Shown here: positions 1 through 7,820 of the stretch, in pieces
How the letters are laid out: every line of letters starts with the position of its first letter
How positions within the stretch are numbered: the first letter of the stretch is position 1
Notes under the pieces: generated by a model
Databases searched by the model: none
What the model was told of the DNA's origin: nothing
Seen by the model: the letters and a program-made list of their open reading frames with translations, nothing else
Made by a program: the position numbers and the translations under genes
Origin: Candidatus Gastranaerophilales bacterium
GTDB taxonomy: Bacteria; Cyanobacteriota; Vampirovibrionia; Gastranaerophilales; Gastranaerophilaceae
NCBI GenBank assembly: GCA_947632315.1
Contig: CANROV010000011.1
Span: 1 to 21,926 of the forward strand
Direction of reading: 5' to 3'
DNA length: 21,926 bases

Positions 1-2
1 GA

Positions 3-71
3 CCAACGGGACCGACAGGACCAACGGGACCGACAGGACCGACTGGTCCAACGGGACCGACAGGACCGACA
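3..71 (+). repeat. 18-bp tandem repeat encoding Gly-Pro-Thr triplets
   Basis: The unit CCAACGGGACCGACAGGA occurs at 3-20, 21-38 and 48-65. A 9-bp variant lies between the second and third copies and a partial unit follows. Each unit encodes two Pro-Thr-Gly triplets. The array probably continues beyond the left edge. Such near-identical short repeats change copy number by slippage, so the tract length may vary between strains. Confidence 0.8.
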
Positions 72-1079
72 GATGATACTTGTGAACCATCTCTGCCTAC
101 AGAGATAATTCCAGATGAGCCTGATCCGACATTACCCGGTGATGATGAACCGACGATTACAGATCCAAGTATTGAACCTACTCACGGTGCAACTGATATA
201 GAACCGGATGTTCCTACAGGTAATATGCCAACTGATAAGGATCCTACAGATACGGAACCAACAACTCCTACAGATACGGAGCCGACGACTCCGACGGATA
301 CTGAGCCGACAGATGATACTTGTGAACCATCACAACCTACAGAAATAGGCCCTGATGAACCTGATCCGGGCTTACCGGATGATGATCCTGACGTTCCTAC
401 TAAGGATACTAACCCAACTACTACAGATCCAACGGAAAATACGGATCCTACAGGTGATACAGATCCAACCGATGATACGGAACCAACGGAAAATACAGAT
501 CCGACAGGTGACACAAAACCTACAGAAACAGAACCGAGTGATGATACTTGTCTGCCAACCCAGCCGACAAACGTAACTCCTGATGAGCCTGAACCGGAAT
601 TGCCTCCTGTTGAACCTGGTCTGCCAGGTCCCGGAATGGATACTCCGGGAACAGGTGAAAATCCCGGTATAGGTGATGACACTCCTTCCTCAAATCCCGG
701 TGAAGATGATGATTCTTCTTCTAAAATACCGGATGAAGGCAGTTCAGAACCAGCTGTAGATGATGATTCATCATGTATTCCGCCTGATGATGAGATAGAA
801 CCTCTTCCTGATGAAGAAGACCCGGGTCTATCAATACTTCAACCTGATACAACACAACAAAAGCCTGTCACAACCTTGTCTGCATCTGCACAAAATGCAG
901 TGAACGGATACAGTAATTCTGCTAATATAAATGATAATGAAAGTGATAGTGCTAAAGCTACAAATGTGGAAAATAATTCTACAGGAAGAAAATCAATATT
1001 ATCAAAACTTACATCTTATGTAGTAAATAAAGCTATTAATCATAAGAATAATAAAAATGGTTTTTCATTTAGAGTTTAG
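3..1079 (+). CDS. Pro/Thr/Asp-rich repeat protein with collagen-like tract, 5' partial
   Basis: The reading frame is open from the left edge, so the N-terminus (and any signal peptide) lies outside the window; the ATG at 225 is internal. It begins with seven Pro-Thr-Gly triplets (3-65), a collagen-like Gly-X-Y pattern. A long acidic Pro/Thr/Asp region follows, with three copies of a block starting DDTC (codons at 72, 312 and 540) and continuing as PxxPTxxxPDEPxPxLP. The single conserved Cys of each block falls every 80 and 76 residues. The last ~80 residues are Ser/Asn-rich and then basic, without an LPXTG motif or a hydrophobic anchor. Bases are GC-richer in the repeats than in the flanks and AT-rich again at the 3' end. 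I infer an exported surface or stalk-like protein. No enzymatic domain is visible. A bidirectional terminator follows the stop. Confidence 0.85.
   Translation, partial: PTGPTGPTGPTGPTGPTGPTGPTDDTCEPSLPTEIIPDEPDPTLPGDDEPTITDPSIEPTHGATDIEPDVPTGNMPTDKDPTDTEPTTPTDTEPTTPTDTEPTDDTCEPSQPTEIGPDEPDPGLPDDDPDVPTKDTNPTTTDPTENTDPTGDTDPTDDTEPTENTDPTGDTKPTETEPSDDTCLPTQPTNVTPDEPEPELPPVEPGLPGPGMDTPGTGENPGIGDDTPSSNPGEDDDSSSKIPDEGSSEPAVDDDSSCIPPDDEIEPLPDEEDPGLSILQPDTTQQKPVTTLSASAQNAVNGYSNSANINDNESDSAKATNVENNSTGRKSILSKLTSYVVNKAINHKNNKNGFSFRV
72..605 (+). repeat. Three DDTC protein repeat blocks of about 76-80 residues
   Basis: Blocks starting at codons 72, 312 and 540 share DDTCxPxxPTxxxPDEPxPxLP. They are joined by linkers made of short Thr-Glu-Pro and Thr-Asp-Pro motifs. 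The spacings of 240 and 228 bp are multiples of three and indicate in-frame duplication. The third copy is the most diverged and leads into the C-terminal region. Confidence 0.75.
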
Positions 1080-1099
1080 TAAGCAGATTTGATATTATA

Positions 1100-1134
1100 A
1101 AAGCGGTCAATTATTTGACCGCTTTATTTTTTAT
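1100..1134. terminator. Bidirectional Rho-independent terminator
   Basis: A perfect 11-bp stem (1100-1110 with 1115-1125) closes a TTAT loop. On the plus strand it is followed by ATTTTTTATT. On the minus strand the stem is followed by a short T-run and AT-rich sequence. It lies between the convergent repeat-protein gene and the peptidase-like gene, so it can serve both. Confidence 0.85.
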
Positions 1135-1221
1135 TCAAATTATAATATTTTAGATAAGCATAAATCATTTAAGACCCAACAATTTATTAATTGAAAAGGT
1201 TAATGATTTTCTCGTAAAAAA

Positions 1222-2589
1222 TTACTTAGATTTTTCAATATTTAATTCAGTTTTAAAACTATCTATAATTTCACGCCACGGTTCTATAACTGTATCATCA
1301 CTGCTTAAAGCATCTCTTGAAATACCTGCGTGGTGAATCAATGGCAATAATTTGTTTTCATCATATCTTATAGGCAGGTCAACTCCGTCATCTGTATCGT
1401 TGCATATAAAATAGCCTTTACCGTCTTTATCTTGATTATATCCGATAATTGTTATTTCATGTCCTCCGTCTACTTTATTTTCAGAGTCAAAATGCGTGTA
1501 ACCTATAATAACATTTTGTCCTTGTTCAAGTGATTTTAATATATGATTTTTTATTTCGCTTAATTCGCATCTGTGATTAAGCAATTTACCCGATTCATCA
1601 AGTTCTTGATATACAACAGAAATTTTTGGAGTTTCAAAAATAATTTGTTCTCCAAACGTTTTTTCAAAATCTGTTAAACCGTGGTTATCGTTATTAAATT
1701 CACCTGTTCTTTCATCGTTAAGTGAATTATAAGTATTCTGAGAACATAAATTCAAAATTGCCGATTGAATTAAAACGTCAATACAAGAGCGTTCACCTGG
1801 GTCTTTATAAGAAGATTGAACTCTTGCTCTTATGATTGCATTTCTGTCAGGTTGTATCTTTACTGCCAGTTTATTTCCGTTTACTGATTTTTCGGTATTA
1901 AATTTTCTTAGTTCCCATAATCCTGCTGAAGGGCCTTCTGCAAAAATGGATAAATCAAGATTCTTTGTAACACTATATTCTGAACTGCTTAAGCCTTGGG
2001 CAAATCTTACAAATTCAGCAGGTTTTTTTGATGCTAAATTAAATTCCATACTGGTTGCTACGCAAGAAGATGACGCAACATTGTATCCGTCTTCCGGAAA
2101 CTTTTCTTTAGTATTTCTTTCTATTTCTTTTGCCACCTTTTGCGGTATATCACCAAATTTTTGTGTTATTGAAAACGGATTATCTAATGCATTTAATACT
2201 TCTTTTAAAATTAATTTATCAGATAAACCGTTTATTCTAGGTTCTGTTGCTATTTTATACAAATTATTTAGAACCGTTGTTCCGTCATTTGATGAATTAT
2301 CTTGTAAAATTCCTTTTGCTTGCAGTTTATTAAAAATTTCTTGAGATTCATTATCAAGTTTATTTTTTATAACTTTTATCTGTTTCCGTTCGGAAGGTAA
2401 TGCACTTTTTTTATTTAATCTGCTAAATGACGGAATATATGATTGTAAATTTTCAACGGAATATTTCTTATAACTGTTTTTGTTGATTGGATTATCAGTT
2501 ATAAAATTATTTGGTGATATGCTGGTTTGTCTTGCGGGAATAGCACTATAACCTATTTTTTGATTATTTATACTTAAAATATTGAGCAT
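1222..2589 (-). CDS. Putative papain/C39-like cysteine peptidase-fold protein
   Basis: A 455-residue protein of no family I can name with certainty. The C-terminal half has the layout of a papain-like or C39-like peptidase. Cys176 lies in SSSCVATSMEF, His377 in GGHEITIIGY and Asp398 (or Asn397) in CNDTDDG, which would give a Cys-His-Asp/Asn triad. The spacing and the His-strand-Asp pattern fit the fold, but the usual Gln of an oxyanion hole is not obvious. The N-terminal ~90 residues are Asn/Ser/Lys-rich and look unstructured; no signal peptide is visible. The ATG start has only a distant AAGG upstream (about 13 nt). It lies 81 bp downstream of the minus-strand radical SAM gene in the same direction, so co-transcription is possible and the two might act on one polypeptide; that link is inference. 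Confidence 0.6.
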   Translation of the reverse strand: MLNILSINNQKIGYSAIPARQTSISPNNFITDNPINKNSYKKYSVENLQSYIPSFSRLNKKSALPSERKQIKVIKNKLDNESQEIFNKLQAKGILQDNSSNDGTTVLNNLYKIATEPRINGLSDKLILKEVLNALDNPFSITQKFGDIPQKVAKEIERNTKEKFPEDGYNVASSSCVATSMEFNLASKKPAEFVRFAQGLSSSEYSVTKNLDLSIFAEGPSAGLWELRKFNTEKSVNGNKLAVKIQPDRNAIIRARVQSSYKDPGERSCIDVLIQSAILNLCSQNTYNSLNDERTGEFNNDNHGLTDFEKTFGEQIIFETPKISVVYQELDESGKLLNHRCELSEIKNHILKSLEQGQNVIIGYTHFDSENKVDGGHEITIIGYNQDKDGKGYFICNDTDDGVDLPIRYDENKLLPLIHHAGISRDALSSDDTVIEPWREIIDSFKTELNIEKSK

Positions 2590-2670
2590 AATTATACTTA
2601 TTACCTTCTATTTATATAAAAATAATCAAAAGAAAAAATTGCTATAAAAGTTTATATTGTTACAAAACTC

Positions 2671-3636
2671 TTAAATTTGATTTTTCCCTTCTTTAAGCCC
2701 TCTTGCTCTGTCATATAGTTCAATTTTCATATTGTATGTTTGAGCTTTATTTATAATATAATTAACTAAATCTAAATAATAAGAAGAAATAGTTGTCCTG
2801 TTTGTTTTATACCAAACATCTTCAATATCCACGGCAAGCCATTTACCGCCTACAGCTCGTACACTGTCAATCCACGAATCTATTTCTTTTCTGTTATCGT
2901 TAACATTTGGCATTATAATATATTTTGATGTCATTAAACCATACTTATTTTCATTAGCATGGGCATATTTTTTCATATTTTCCAATACTTTTTTATATGC
3001 GTTTACATTTTTAATTTTTTTATAAGTTTTTTCACATCCGGAGTCTATTGAAATAACAACATTTAAAACACCTTTTTTTATAGCTTCTTCTATAGCAGGT
3101 GAAAATTTTATTCCGGATGAGTGTATTCTCATATTCCGAAAACCATTTGCGGTTAAAAGCTTTATTAATTCTTCAAATTCCGGTGCAATAGTAGGCTCGC
3201 CTCCGCCAAATGATACTTCTCCGCCCGGCCTTAATATCTTTTTCTCTATCATATCTTTTATAACCGGTACAGAATCATAGGGCTTTATTTTATCAAACAT
3301 TTTTTTGTTTTGTACTTCGTAACAATATGTACATCTGCTGTTACATTTTATCCAGTAATTAAACTGCAGAAAGTTAATATAATCTTCTTCATCCCAGTCT
3401 TTTTCTTCTAAAAAAACACATCCGACACAATTAGGCGTTAATTTCCCGTTTCTGTGTTCAATTCTATACTTCCTTTTTTTCTCAAACAGTTCATCCCAAT
3501 TGATTGGTTCACCTGAATAATCATTTTTTAATGTTATTTTTCCACCGCCGGAATGACAGGTAAAACAGCAAGTTTCAAGCCTTGTGTGTTCAAAATCCAT
3601 TCCGTGTTCAATATATCTGCAGCTTAAATATTTCAC
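2671..3636 (-). CDS. Radical SAM protein, paralogue 1 (minus strand)
   Basis: A 321-residue radical SAM enzyme expected to cleave S-adenosylmethionine with a [4Fe-4S] cluster. Cluster ligands are Cys98, Cys102 and Cys105 in CNSRCTYC, and the SAM-binding GGGEP motif is at 144-148. An N-terminal region holds Cys6, an EHG box, Cys23-Cys24 followed by a Gly-rich turn, and Cys70-x-x-Cys73; these could bind an auxiliary Fe-S cluster, as SPASM-type Cys sets do. The C-terminal half has ISIDSG, a VNDN turn, DIEDVWY and an LYDRA ending, all shared with its four paralogues. The start is GTG (codon 3636-3634), matching the GTG of paralogue 2. It is transcribed away from the other four. The substrate is unknown; peptide or small-molecule modification are both possible. 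Confidence 0.9.
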   Translation of the reverse strand: MKYLSCRYIEHGMDFEHTRLETCCFTCHSGGGKITLKNDYSGEPINWDELFEKKRKYRIEHRNGKLTPNCVGCVFLEEKDWDEEDYINFLQFNYWIKCNSRCTYCYEVQNKKMFDKIKPYDSVPVIKDMIEKKILRPGGEVSFGGGEPTIAPEFEELIKLLTANGFRNMRIHSSGIKFSPAIEEAIKKGVLNVVISIDSGCEKTYKKIKNVNAYKKVLENMKKYAHANENKYGLMTSKYIIMPNVNDNRKEIDSWIDSVRAVGGKWLAVDIEDVWYKTNRTTISSYYLDLVNYIINKAQTYNMKIELYDRARGLKEGKNQI

Positions 3637-3666
3637 TTTATCTATCTCACATTCCCGTTTTATATT

Positions 3667-3695
3667 AAATTATCATCATTATTCTTACTAGTCAA
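3667..3695 (-). promoter_or_regulatory. Candidate promoter for minus-strand radical SAM gene
   Basis: Read on the minus strand, TTGACT (3695-3690) is followed after 17 nt by TAATTT (3672-3667). The -35 matches the consensus at five of six bases; the -10 is weaker. It would start transcription about 25 nt upstream of the GTG at 3636. Confidence 0.5.
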
Positions 3696-3719
3696 GATAA
3701 ATAACAAATTGCAAATTTC

Positions 3720-3748
3720 TTGTATTAGTTTTTTCTTATATGTATAAT
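3720..3748 (+). promoter_or_regulatory. Candidate sigma70-type promoter for the four-gene radical SAM operon
   Basis: TTGTAT (3720-3725), a 17-nt spacer and a perfect TATAAT (3743-3748) lie upstream of the GTG at 3780. The predicted transcription start is near 3755, giving a leader of about 25 nt. The leader has no clear Shine-Dalgarno sequence for the first gene. Confidence 0.6.
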
Positions 3749-3779
3749 ATTTATATTAGTTTTTACATGGAATTTTATT

Positions 3780-4745
3780 GTGAAATATATTAGTTGTATA
3801 CATTTAGAACACGGTATAACATTTTTTTCAACTTCAGTGCAGATATGTTGTATTAGCTCTCATCCGGGTGGAGGTAACATTACTCAAATAAGTAATTATA
3901 AGGGTGAACCAATTAACTGGGATGAAATTTTTCAAAAACGCCGTGTAATGCGTGAAAATATTAAAAATGGAATTATTCCTGATAAATGCACCGGCTGTTA
4001 TTATCTTAAAGAGCAGGAATGGAATGATGATAATTACTTTGATGAAGTTTTAATCGGGCATTTTACTCATTGTAATTGCAACTGCATTTATTGTTATACT
4101 GAAAAAGACAAGAAATTTTTTAATAATAACAAAACATATAATATTTATCCCGTTATAAAAGACATGATAGATAAAAAAATTCTTTCAAAAAATTCAACAA
4201 TTACATTCGGCGGAGGAGAGCCTACTATACTTAATGAGTTTGAAGAACTTGTTTATCTGCTTTTAGATTATGATGTTTATAATATAAGAATTCATTCTGA
4301 CGGTATAAAGTTTTCTCCTGCTATTGAAAAAGGCTTACAGCTTGGCAAAATTACTTTAATTACGTCGGTTGATTCAAGCTCGCCTTCTGTTTATGAAAAA
4401 ATCAAAAAAGTTCCCTGTTTTGATAAAGTATGGGAAAATTTGAAAAAATATGCAGATACAAAAAATGGTTTAATAAGAACTAAATATGTTTTAATCCCCG
4501 GAGTTAACGATAATTTAAGAGAAATAAAAAATTGGATGAAGTTGACTTATGACGCCGGAATTAAAAATATTGCATTTGATATTGAAGATAATTGGTTTAA
4601 GCAAAACAGAAATAAAATACCGAATTATATATATGTAATTTTTGATTTTGTTAATAATTGTTTCAGACAATATAATATTGACAGCTGTGAGTTATATGAA
4701 AGAGCTTCTAACCTTAAAATAGACAGAGAAAATTTACATGTCTGA
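3780..4745 (+). CDS. Radical SAM protein, paralogue 2 (first of plus-strand operon)
   Basis: A 321-residue protein of the same length and layout as paralogue 1. The radical SAM cluster is Cys98, Cys102 and Cys105 in CNCNCIYC, with an extra Cys at position 100, and GGGEP is at 144-148. N-terminal Cys6, the EHG box, Cys23-Cys24, a GGG turn and Cys70-x-x-Cys73 repeat the paralogue 1 pattern. Both share GEPINWDE, making these two the closest N-terminal pair. The start is GTG; an upstream ATG at 3767 is out of frame and terminates after eight codons, overlapping the start. No strong ribosome-binding site is visible. The 3' end overlaps the earliest possible start of the next gene, supporting an operon. 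Substrate unknown. Confidence 0.9.
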   Translation: MKYISCIHLEHGITFFSTSVQICCISSHPGGGNITQISNYKGEPINWDEIFQKRRVMRENIKNGIIPDKCTGCYYLKEQEWNDDNYFDEVLIGHFTHCNCNCIYCYTEKDKKFFNNNKTYNIYPVIKDMIDKKILSKNSTITFGGGEPTILNEFEELVYLLLDYDVYNIRIHSDGIKFSPAIEKGLQLGKITLITSVDSSSPSVYEKIKKVPCFDKVWENLKKYADTKNGLIRTKYVLIPGVNDNLREIKNWMKLTYDAGIKNIAFDIEDNWFKQNRNKIPNYIYVIFDFVNNCFRQYNIDSCELYERASNLKIDRENLHV

Positions 4746-4758
4746 CGCAGGAGTTTAT

Positions 4759-5781
4759 ATGTTTCAAAAAGCAGGTAAACTAATCTCTGACATCAATTTT
4801 AAATTGAAAAGAAAAAAAAAGTTTATTAGTTGTAAATGGTTAGAACACGGTATTATTTTTGACCACGCAAAAATTATCAGGGTATGTTGTGAACAAAGTC
4901 ATCCCGGCAAAGGCAGATATGTGTTAGAGGATAATTTTAACGGATTATGGCTCGATATCGATAAAGTTATTAATGAAAAAAAACAATTGAGGAATATGAT
5001 TCGCACCGGACATATACCTGATTGCTGTATTGGTTGTTCTTTTCTTAAGGAAGATTACTGGGATGATGAAGATTATTTTGATGAAATTTTATTGACTCAT
5101 TGGACGAAATGTAATGCACAGTGCATATATTGTCCTGCTGTTAAAGATGAAAATCTTCTGGACTCTCAGCATTATAATATTATTCCAATTCTATCTCAAT
5201 TATTTGATAAAGGTTTAATCTCTAAAAAAGCTAAATTTTCAATAGCAGGAGGAGAGTCCACTTTATATCCCGAATTTGAAAAATTATTATATTTCTTAAC
5301 GGACTCAGGAATTACAAATATTAATATTAATTCTTCAGGTATCAGATATTCTGCAGCTATTTCAGATTTGATATCGAGGAACCTCGCTGAAATAGTTATA
5401 TCTATTGATTCGAGCGACGCTTTTATATATAACCTTATTAAAAATGTAGATTTTTTTGATGTGGTTATTGATAATATAAAACGTTATCTTAAATATGAAC
5501 AAATTTCTGAAGAAAGGGTTATTGTAAAATTTATTCTCATTAACAGTATCAATGATTCTATAACGGATGTTTTGCATTGGTTCATTTTATGTAATTCTTT
5601 GGGGGTAAAAAAATTAGCATTGGATGTTGATATTGATTGGTATAATAAAATGAGAAATGATGTTCCGGAGTATCTTAAAGAAATAATACTGTTCGCTAAA
5701 AAAATAGCTGAAATAAATAATGTGCATCTTGATTTATATGACAGAGCAGATATGATTTATAAATCAATTAATAAAAAATAG
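4759..5781 (+). CDS. Radical SAM protein, paralogue 3 (diverged SAM-binding motif)
   Basis: A 340-residue protein from the ATG at 4759, chosen because AGGAG ends 5 nt upstream. An in-frame ATG at 4738 would add seven residues and overlap the previous gene by 8 nt, with no good ribosome-binding site. The cluster motif CNAQCIYC (Cys118, Cys122, Cys125) is intact, but it is followed by Pro where the paralogues have Tyr or Phe. The SAM motif reads AGGES instead of GGGEP; the Gly-Gly-Glu core is kept and the Pro is lost. A basic stretch (KLKRKKK) precedes the usual N-terminal Cys/EHG box. The Cys-Cys and CxGC pairs are kept. These changes suggest a divergent role rather than loss of the fold. It probably shares the promoter upstream of 3780. 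Confidence 0.88.
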   Translation: MFQKAGKLISDINFKLKRKKKFISCKWLEHGIIFDHAKIIRVCCEQSHPGKGRYVLEDNFNGLWLDIDKVINEKKQLRNMIRTGHIPDCCIGCSFLKEDYWDDEDYFDEILLTHWTKCNAQCIYCPAVKDENLLDSQHYNIIPILSQLFDKGLISKKAKFSIAGGESTLYPEFEKLLYFLTDSGITNININSSGIRYSAAISDLISRNLAEIVISIDSSDAFIYNLIKNVDFFDVVIDNIKRYLKYEQISEERVIVKFILINSINDSITDVLHWFILCNSLGVKKLALDVDIDWYNKMRNDVPEYLKEIILFAKKIAEINNVHLDLYDRADMIYKSINKK

Positions 5782-5789
5782 AGGTATAA

Positions 5790-6830
5790 ATGTTTTTATA
5801 TAATGAAAAATATGTAAGTAAAAAAGAAAGATATTATTATAGCTGTCCTTGGATTGAACATGGCATTGTTTTTTTTCAGTATAAACTTGCACATTGTTGC
5901 CATTGCGGCCATCAAAGCGGCGGGCATGCGTTGATTAGAAATAATTATACCGGTCAAGCTTTAAACTGGGAAAGAATTTTTCAGGTAAAAGATATTTACA
6001 GAAAATTTCACAAAAAAGGCAAAATAAATACGGCGTGTATGGATTGTCCGTATTTAAAGGAAGATAATTGGGATAATGGCAGATATATTGACCATTTATA
6101 TATTAGTCATTGGACAAATTGTAATTCAAGATGTATTTATTGTTATGAAGCACAAAATCCCGAATCTTTTAATAATGATAATTATAATGTTTTACCTTAT
6201 ATTAAAGAAATGTATTCAAGAGGGATATTAAGAAGAGAATCGGAAATATCTTTTGGCGGCGGTGAACCTACATTACTTAAAGAATTTGACAATATTGTTA
6301 AATTCTTTATGGATAATTTTTTTATAAGATGCAGAGTGCATACTTCAGGTATAAGATATAGTCCGGCATTAGCAGATGCTATTAACACTCTCCTTGCTTA
6401 TGTTGTAGTGTCTGTTGATTCAGGTTCTCGTGAAACCTTTAAACAAATTAAAAGAGTCGACTGTTATGATAAAGTTTGTGATAATGTTCGCAAATATGCT
6501 TTAAAAACTATCTTCTTAGGTCGTGATTTAATAAGTACAAAATTTATAATAATTCCCGGAATAAATGATAAAAAAAGTGAAATTGATTCTTGGCTTATGA
6601 CAAATAAAGAAAACGGGCTTTATGCTGTTGTTCTTGATATAGAAGAAAATTGGTATCTCAAAAACAGAAATAATGTACCTCCTTATATTATAGAATTGAT
6701 TAAATATACAGAAAAACGTGCAAAAAAATCGGATTTAATTCTGCAATTGTATGAAAGAATACAAAATTTGCTCCTTGATGAAAGTGTCAGAAGTAATAAA
6801 GATATGTTTAAACTTTTTCGAGGTGTGTAG
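5790..6830 (+). CDS. Radical SAM protein, paralogue 4
   Basis: A 346-residue paralogue with the cluster at Cys111, Cys115 and Cys118 (CNSRCIYC) and GGGEP at 156-160. The N-terminal set is Cys19, an EHG box, Cys36-Cys37, Cys39 and Cys83-x-x-Cys86. It has a 13-residue N-terminal extension relative to paralogues 1 and 2, and a longer C-terminal tail of about 20 residues. Shared LYISHWT, AQNP and HKKGKI motifs make it closest to paralogue 5. The ATG is preceded by AGAGGT at 4-nt spacing, and that site overlaps the stop of the previous gene, so translation is likely coupled. Substrate unknown. Confidence 0.9.
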   Translation: MFLYNEKYVSKKERYYYSCPWIEHGIVFFQYKLAHCCHCGHQSGGHALIRNNYTGQALNWERIFQVKDIYRKFHKKGKINTACMDCPYLKEDNWDNGRYIDHLYISHWTNCNSRCIYCYEAQNPESFNNDNYNVLPYIKEMYSRGILRRESEISFGGGEPTLLKEFDNIVKFFMDNFFIRCRVHTSGIRYSPALADAINTLLAYVVVSVDSGSRETFKQIKRVDCYDKVCDNVRKYALKTIFLGRDLISTKFIIIPGINDKKSEIDSWLMTNKENGLYAVVLDIEENWYLKNRNNVPPYIIELIKYTEKRAKKSDLILQLYERIQNLLLDESVRSNKDMFKLFRGV

Positions 6831-7820
6831 GTGTTTGTATTAAGCCAAAATCATAAATCTTTTAAAGATGGTTTCTATTATAGTTGTGACTGGCTTGAAC
6901 ATGGACTTGTTTTCTTTCCGTCTAAGCTTACTATGTGCTGTTTTACGGGAAAAGGTGAAAATTCTCATACTTTAATTCAAGATAATTTTTATGGTGATGA
7001 TTTTAATATTGACAGAATAAATAAAATAAGGGAAAAATTCAGATATTTTCATAAAAAAGGAAAAATTCACGTTAATTGTTTAAATTGTCCTAATCTGAAA
7101 TTAGAAGCTTGGGATGAACGCAATTATATTGATTCTTTATATATCAGTCATTGGACTGATTGTAATAATAAATGCAGTTACTGCTTTATAGCACAAAATC
7201 CTGATAAATTTTCAAAGAAACATTACTCAGTCATAAATATTATTAAAAAATTGGTTAAAGACGGAGTTTTAAAACGAAATTCAAAAATTTTGTTCGGCGG
7301 AGGTGAACCTGCTCTATTGGATGAATTCCCCGATATTATTAATTTTCTTTTAGGTGAAGGATTTCAAAATATAAGAGTACATAGTTCGGGAATTAAGTAT
7401 ATAAAGGAATTGGAACAGGGTCTAAAGGAAGGAAAAATACATCTTACAATTTCTGTCGATTCGGGGTCTGACGAAACATACAAAAAAATAAAAAATACAG
7501 ATTTATATTCTGTTGTCAGAGATAATATAAAAAAATATGCTCAAAACAAAATGCCGAATAATGAAGCAAATGTCAGTGCAAAATATATTATTATTCCTAA
7601 TGTAAATGATTCAAAAGAAGAACTTGAAAAATGGCTTCTGGCAAATCTTGAGGCTGGGCTTAATTATACTATTTTGGATATTGAAGAAAATTGGTTCCTT
7701 AAAAACAAAAAAAATATTGATTTACATATAATTGATTTATTAAAATACGTAAAACATCGTTCTATAGAGCTTGGAACACACTTTGAACTTTATGAAAGAA
7801 TAGAACATTTACTTGATTAG
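6831..7820 (+). CDS. Radical SAM protein, paralogue 5 (last of operon)
   Basis: A 329-residue paralogue with the cluster at Cys111, Cys115 and Cys118 (CNNKCSYC) and GGGEP at 156-160. Cys19, the EHG box, Cys36-Cys37 and Cys83-x-x-Cys86 are kept, but the Gly-rich turn after Cys-Cys is altered. It starts with GTG directly after the previous TAG, with GAGGTG 5 nt upstream, so the two genes are tightly coupled. The 3' end overlaps the convergent isochorismatase-like gene by 12 nt. No strong terminator hairpin is visible at this junction. Substrate unknown. Confidence 0.9.
   Translation: MFVLSQNHKSFKDGFYYSCDWLEHGLVFFPSKLTMCCFTGKGENSHTLIQDNFYGDDFNIDRINKIREKFRYFHKKGKIHVNCLNCPNLKLEAWDERNYIDSLYISHWTDCNNKCSYCFIAQNPDKFSKKHYSVINIIKKLVKDGVLKRNSKILFGGGEPALLDEFPDIINFLLGEGFQNIRVHSSGIKYIKELEQGLKEGKIHLTISVDSGSDETYKKIKNTDLYSVVRDNIKKYAQNKMPNNEANVSAKYIIIPNVNDSKEELEKWLLANLEAGLNYTILDIEENWFLKNKKNIDLHIIDLLKYVKHRSIELGTHFELYERIEHLLD

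Noticed and set aside
3..605. CRISPR-like array suggested by regular repeats
   Set aside because: Repeats are tandem, in frame and coding, with no constant repeat/unique spacer pattern and no cas gene.
182..682. Minus-strand Gly/Ser/Val-rich open frame of 166 residues
   Set aside because: It is the antisense of the repeat protein; its low-complexity sequence follows from the repeats on the plus strand.
1832..2344. Plus-strand open frame of 170 residues
   Set aside because: It lies wholly inside the peptidase-like gene on the other strand and has no ribosome-binding site or recognisable domain.
3767..3793. Eight-codon leader peptide ahead of paralogue 2
   Set aside because: An ATG-to-TAG mini-frame overlaps the GTG start, but it has no ribosome-binding site and such frames are common by chance in this sequence.
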